A DNA stretch of 42,127 bases, taken from assembly GCA_036405495.1 (NCBI GenBank), contig DASWXL010000090.1, forward strand, positions 1-42,127. The letters are read 5' to 3'. This DNA comes from DASWTL01 sp036405495. Its GTDB lineage: Bacteria; Bacteroidota; Bacteroidia; Sphingobacteriales; Sphingobacteriaceae. Position numbers and translations under genes: made by a program. The notes beneath the pieces are model-generated. The model saw only the letters and a list, made by a program, of their open reading frames with translations, had not been told where the DNA came from and ran no database searches. Numbering within the stretch: the stretch's first letter is position 1; each line of letters begins with the position of its first letter. Below, in pieces: positions 41,060 through 42,127 of this stretch.

Positions 41060-42127
41060 TTATTTGATCAGGGGGATCACAGCGGTATACTCTTTCCCGT
41101 CAATTTTAAATTTAGGAATCCGCTCTGTCAGCAAGGCATAGCGGCTCACAATATTCTTCAGTCCCAATCCCGTAGATGGCATGCTGTTCATTCGCAACTG
41201 TACATTATTTCTCACAACAAGGCATCCCATGGCATCATCATATATATCGATGATCAGAGGTTCCTCCACTGAAACGATATTGTGTTTCACAGCATTCTCG
41301 ATGAGCAGCTGAAGCGTCAGAGGAGCAATGAGCTGTTCCATCGAACTGGCAGAAATATTCACGTTAACCTGTAATTTCTCTTCAAATCGTATCTTGAGCA
41401 GGAAAACGAATGAACGGATAAAGTCGGTTTCAACCTTCAAAGGCACAAGCTCCTTCCCTTTCTGTTCGAGCAGATACCGGTAAGAGCGGGCAAGCTGATC
41501 AATGAATTTTTCGGAAAGATCTGCATCGATATGAACAAGTGAGCTCAGTACATTCAAACTGTTGAAAAGAAAGTGAGGATTGATCTGATTACGCAAGCTT
41601 TCGAACTGGGCCTGCGCTACGCCCTTTTCAATCCGCTCACGTTCAGAATCGGTCCTATCGGTAATGTCTCTGCAGCTCCAGACTCTTCCTGCGACCTTTC
41701 CATCGAGCTCATGGGCGACCGACAAGACCTCAAGCACTGTACCGTTGGTGAGTCTTAACTCCACGCTTATCTGCGCCGCGGGGTCACTCCTTACTTCGTC
41801 AATAACAGCTGCGATCTCAGCGGTGTCAGTAACCAGCTCCATCGCACGTTCAATAACCGGAAACATGTCGGCCCCAACCGGATTGAAGCCAAGCCGCCAC
41901 ATGCGCATCAGGTTATCGTTACAATAAATGATTTGTCCGGCTTTATTCGCCAGAAGGATCCCGTCGGAGGTCGACTCAATAATAACATTGTTAATAGAGA
42001 GCGATTCTTTTACAGACTGTTCCGTTTCATGCCTTTTTAATGATGAAGTGACCACCTCGTTGCAGATATTCAGAACCAGCAGATCGTCGTCGTCCCAATG
42101 CTTGTGCACAAAAAGCGAATCGTAACC
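41060..42127 (-). CDS. LytS-type histidine kinase with PAS domain, 5'-truncated
   Basis: The frame is open to the window edge, and the visible part is 355 residues. A GTG at 42109 is internal, since six sense codons precede it. The first 40 residues (DDDDLLVLNICNEVVTSSLKRH) look like the end of a GAF-type domain. A PAS domain follows (from about IIESTSDGILLANKAGQIIYCNDNLMRMW to SCRDITDR), with no membrane segment seen. Then comes the LytS/His_kinase core with LRNQINPHFLFNSLN, where the His of NPHF is the phosphosite, LIENAVKHN (N-box) and STGLGLKNIVSRY (G-box). It phosphorylates the receiver protein downstream in all likelihood. Soluble GAF-PAS sensing suggests an intracellular cue. Confidence 0.9.
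   Translation of the reverse strand, partial: GYDSLFVHKHWDDDDLLVLNICNEVVTSSLKRHETEQSVKESLSINNVIIESTSDGILLANKAGQIIYCNDNLMRMWRLGFNPVGADMFPVIERAMELVTDTAEIAAVIDEVRSDPAAQISVELRLTNGTVLEVLSVAHELDGKVAGRVWSCRDITDRTDSERERIEKGVAQAQFESLRNQINPHFLFNSLNVLSSLVHIDADLSEKFIDQLARSYRYLLEQKGKELVPLKVETDFIRSFVFLLKIRFEEKLQVNVNISASSMEQLIAPLTLQLLIENAVKHNIVSVEEPLIIDIYDDAMGCLVVRNNVQLRMNSMPSTGLGLKNIVSRYALLTERIPKFKIDGKEYTAVIPLIK

Overview
The window looks like chromosomal DNA of a Bacteroidota bacterium, most likely a Sphingobacteriales or Cytophagales member (Pedobacter-like). The signs are a type IX secretion (T9SS) type B C-terminal domain on a giant surface protein, three TonB-dependent receptors with N-terminal CarboxypepD_reg domains, DUF4249, DUF4876, DUF6850 and DUF3667 families, AT-rich promoters resembling the Bacteroidota -7 box (TAnnTTTG), and few Shine-Dalgarno sites. 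I see no rRNA, tRNA, CRISPR array, transposase, integrase or phage gene. Function calls come from reading motifs, not from database searches.

Layout. (1) 1-3035: the 3' part of a DUF3667 membrane protein, then citrate synthase and a small outer-membrane barrel. (2) 3122-13488: a 2960-residue secreted Calx-beta protein with eight near-identical central repeats, and an orphan Dam-type DNA adenine methyltransferase. (3) 13570-21591: a stress and storage neighbourhood with a small unknown protein, a DUF892 ferritin-like protein, two SPW-type membrane proteins, cyanophycinase, a GH15 glucosidase/trehalase paired with a zinc glucose dehydrogenase, and a FAD oxidoreductase fused to a Rieske domain. 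Several short tandem repeats lie in its gaps. (4) 21745-28473: a tightly packed four-gene operon of TonB receptor, DUF4876 lipoprotein, DUF6850 barrel and di-haem cytochrome c peroxidase. (5) 28550-32192: a GNAT acetyltransferase, then an operon of M23 endopeptidase, bactofilin, actin-like protein and bactofilin. (6) 32441-36478: a PAP2 phosphatase, a TonB receptor and a receiver-only response regulator translationally coupled to a 40-residue membrane microprotein. (7) 36631-42127: a GNAT protein, a TonB receptor with DUF4249 lipoprotein, and a receiver protein beside a LytS-type histidine kinase that runs off the window.

The most interesting region is 29338-32192. The actin-like protein carries its ATPase motifs in an unusual order: the phosphate-1-like strand is at the extreme C terminus, so the fold appears circularly permuted. 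It sits between two bactofilins, downstream of a membrane-anchored peptidoglycan endopeptidase, which suggests an undescribed cytoskeleton and wall-remodelling module. The 86-bp promoter region ahead of this operon is repeated (about 84% identical) ahead of the receiver and microprotein genes 4.25 kb away, in the same orientation, which suggests the two are co-regulated.
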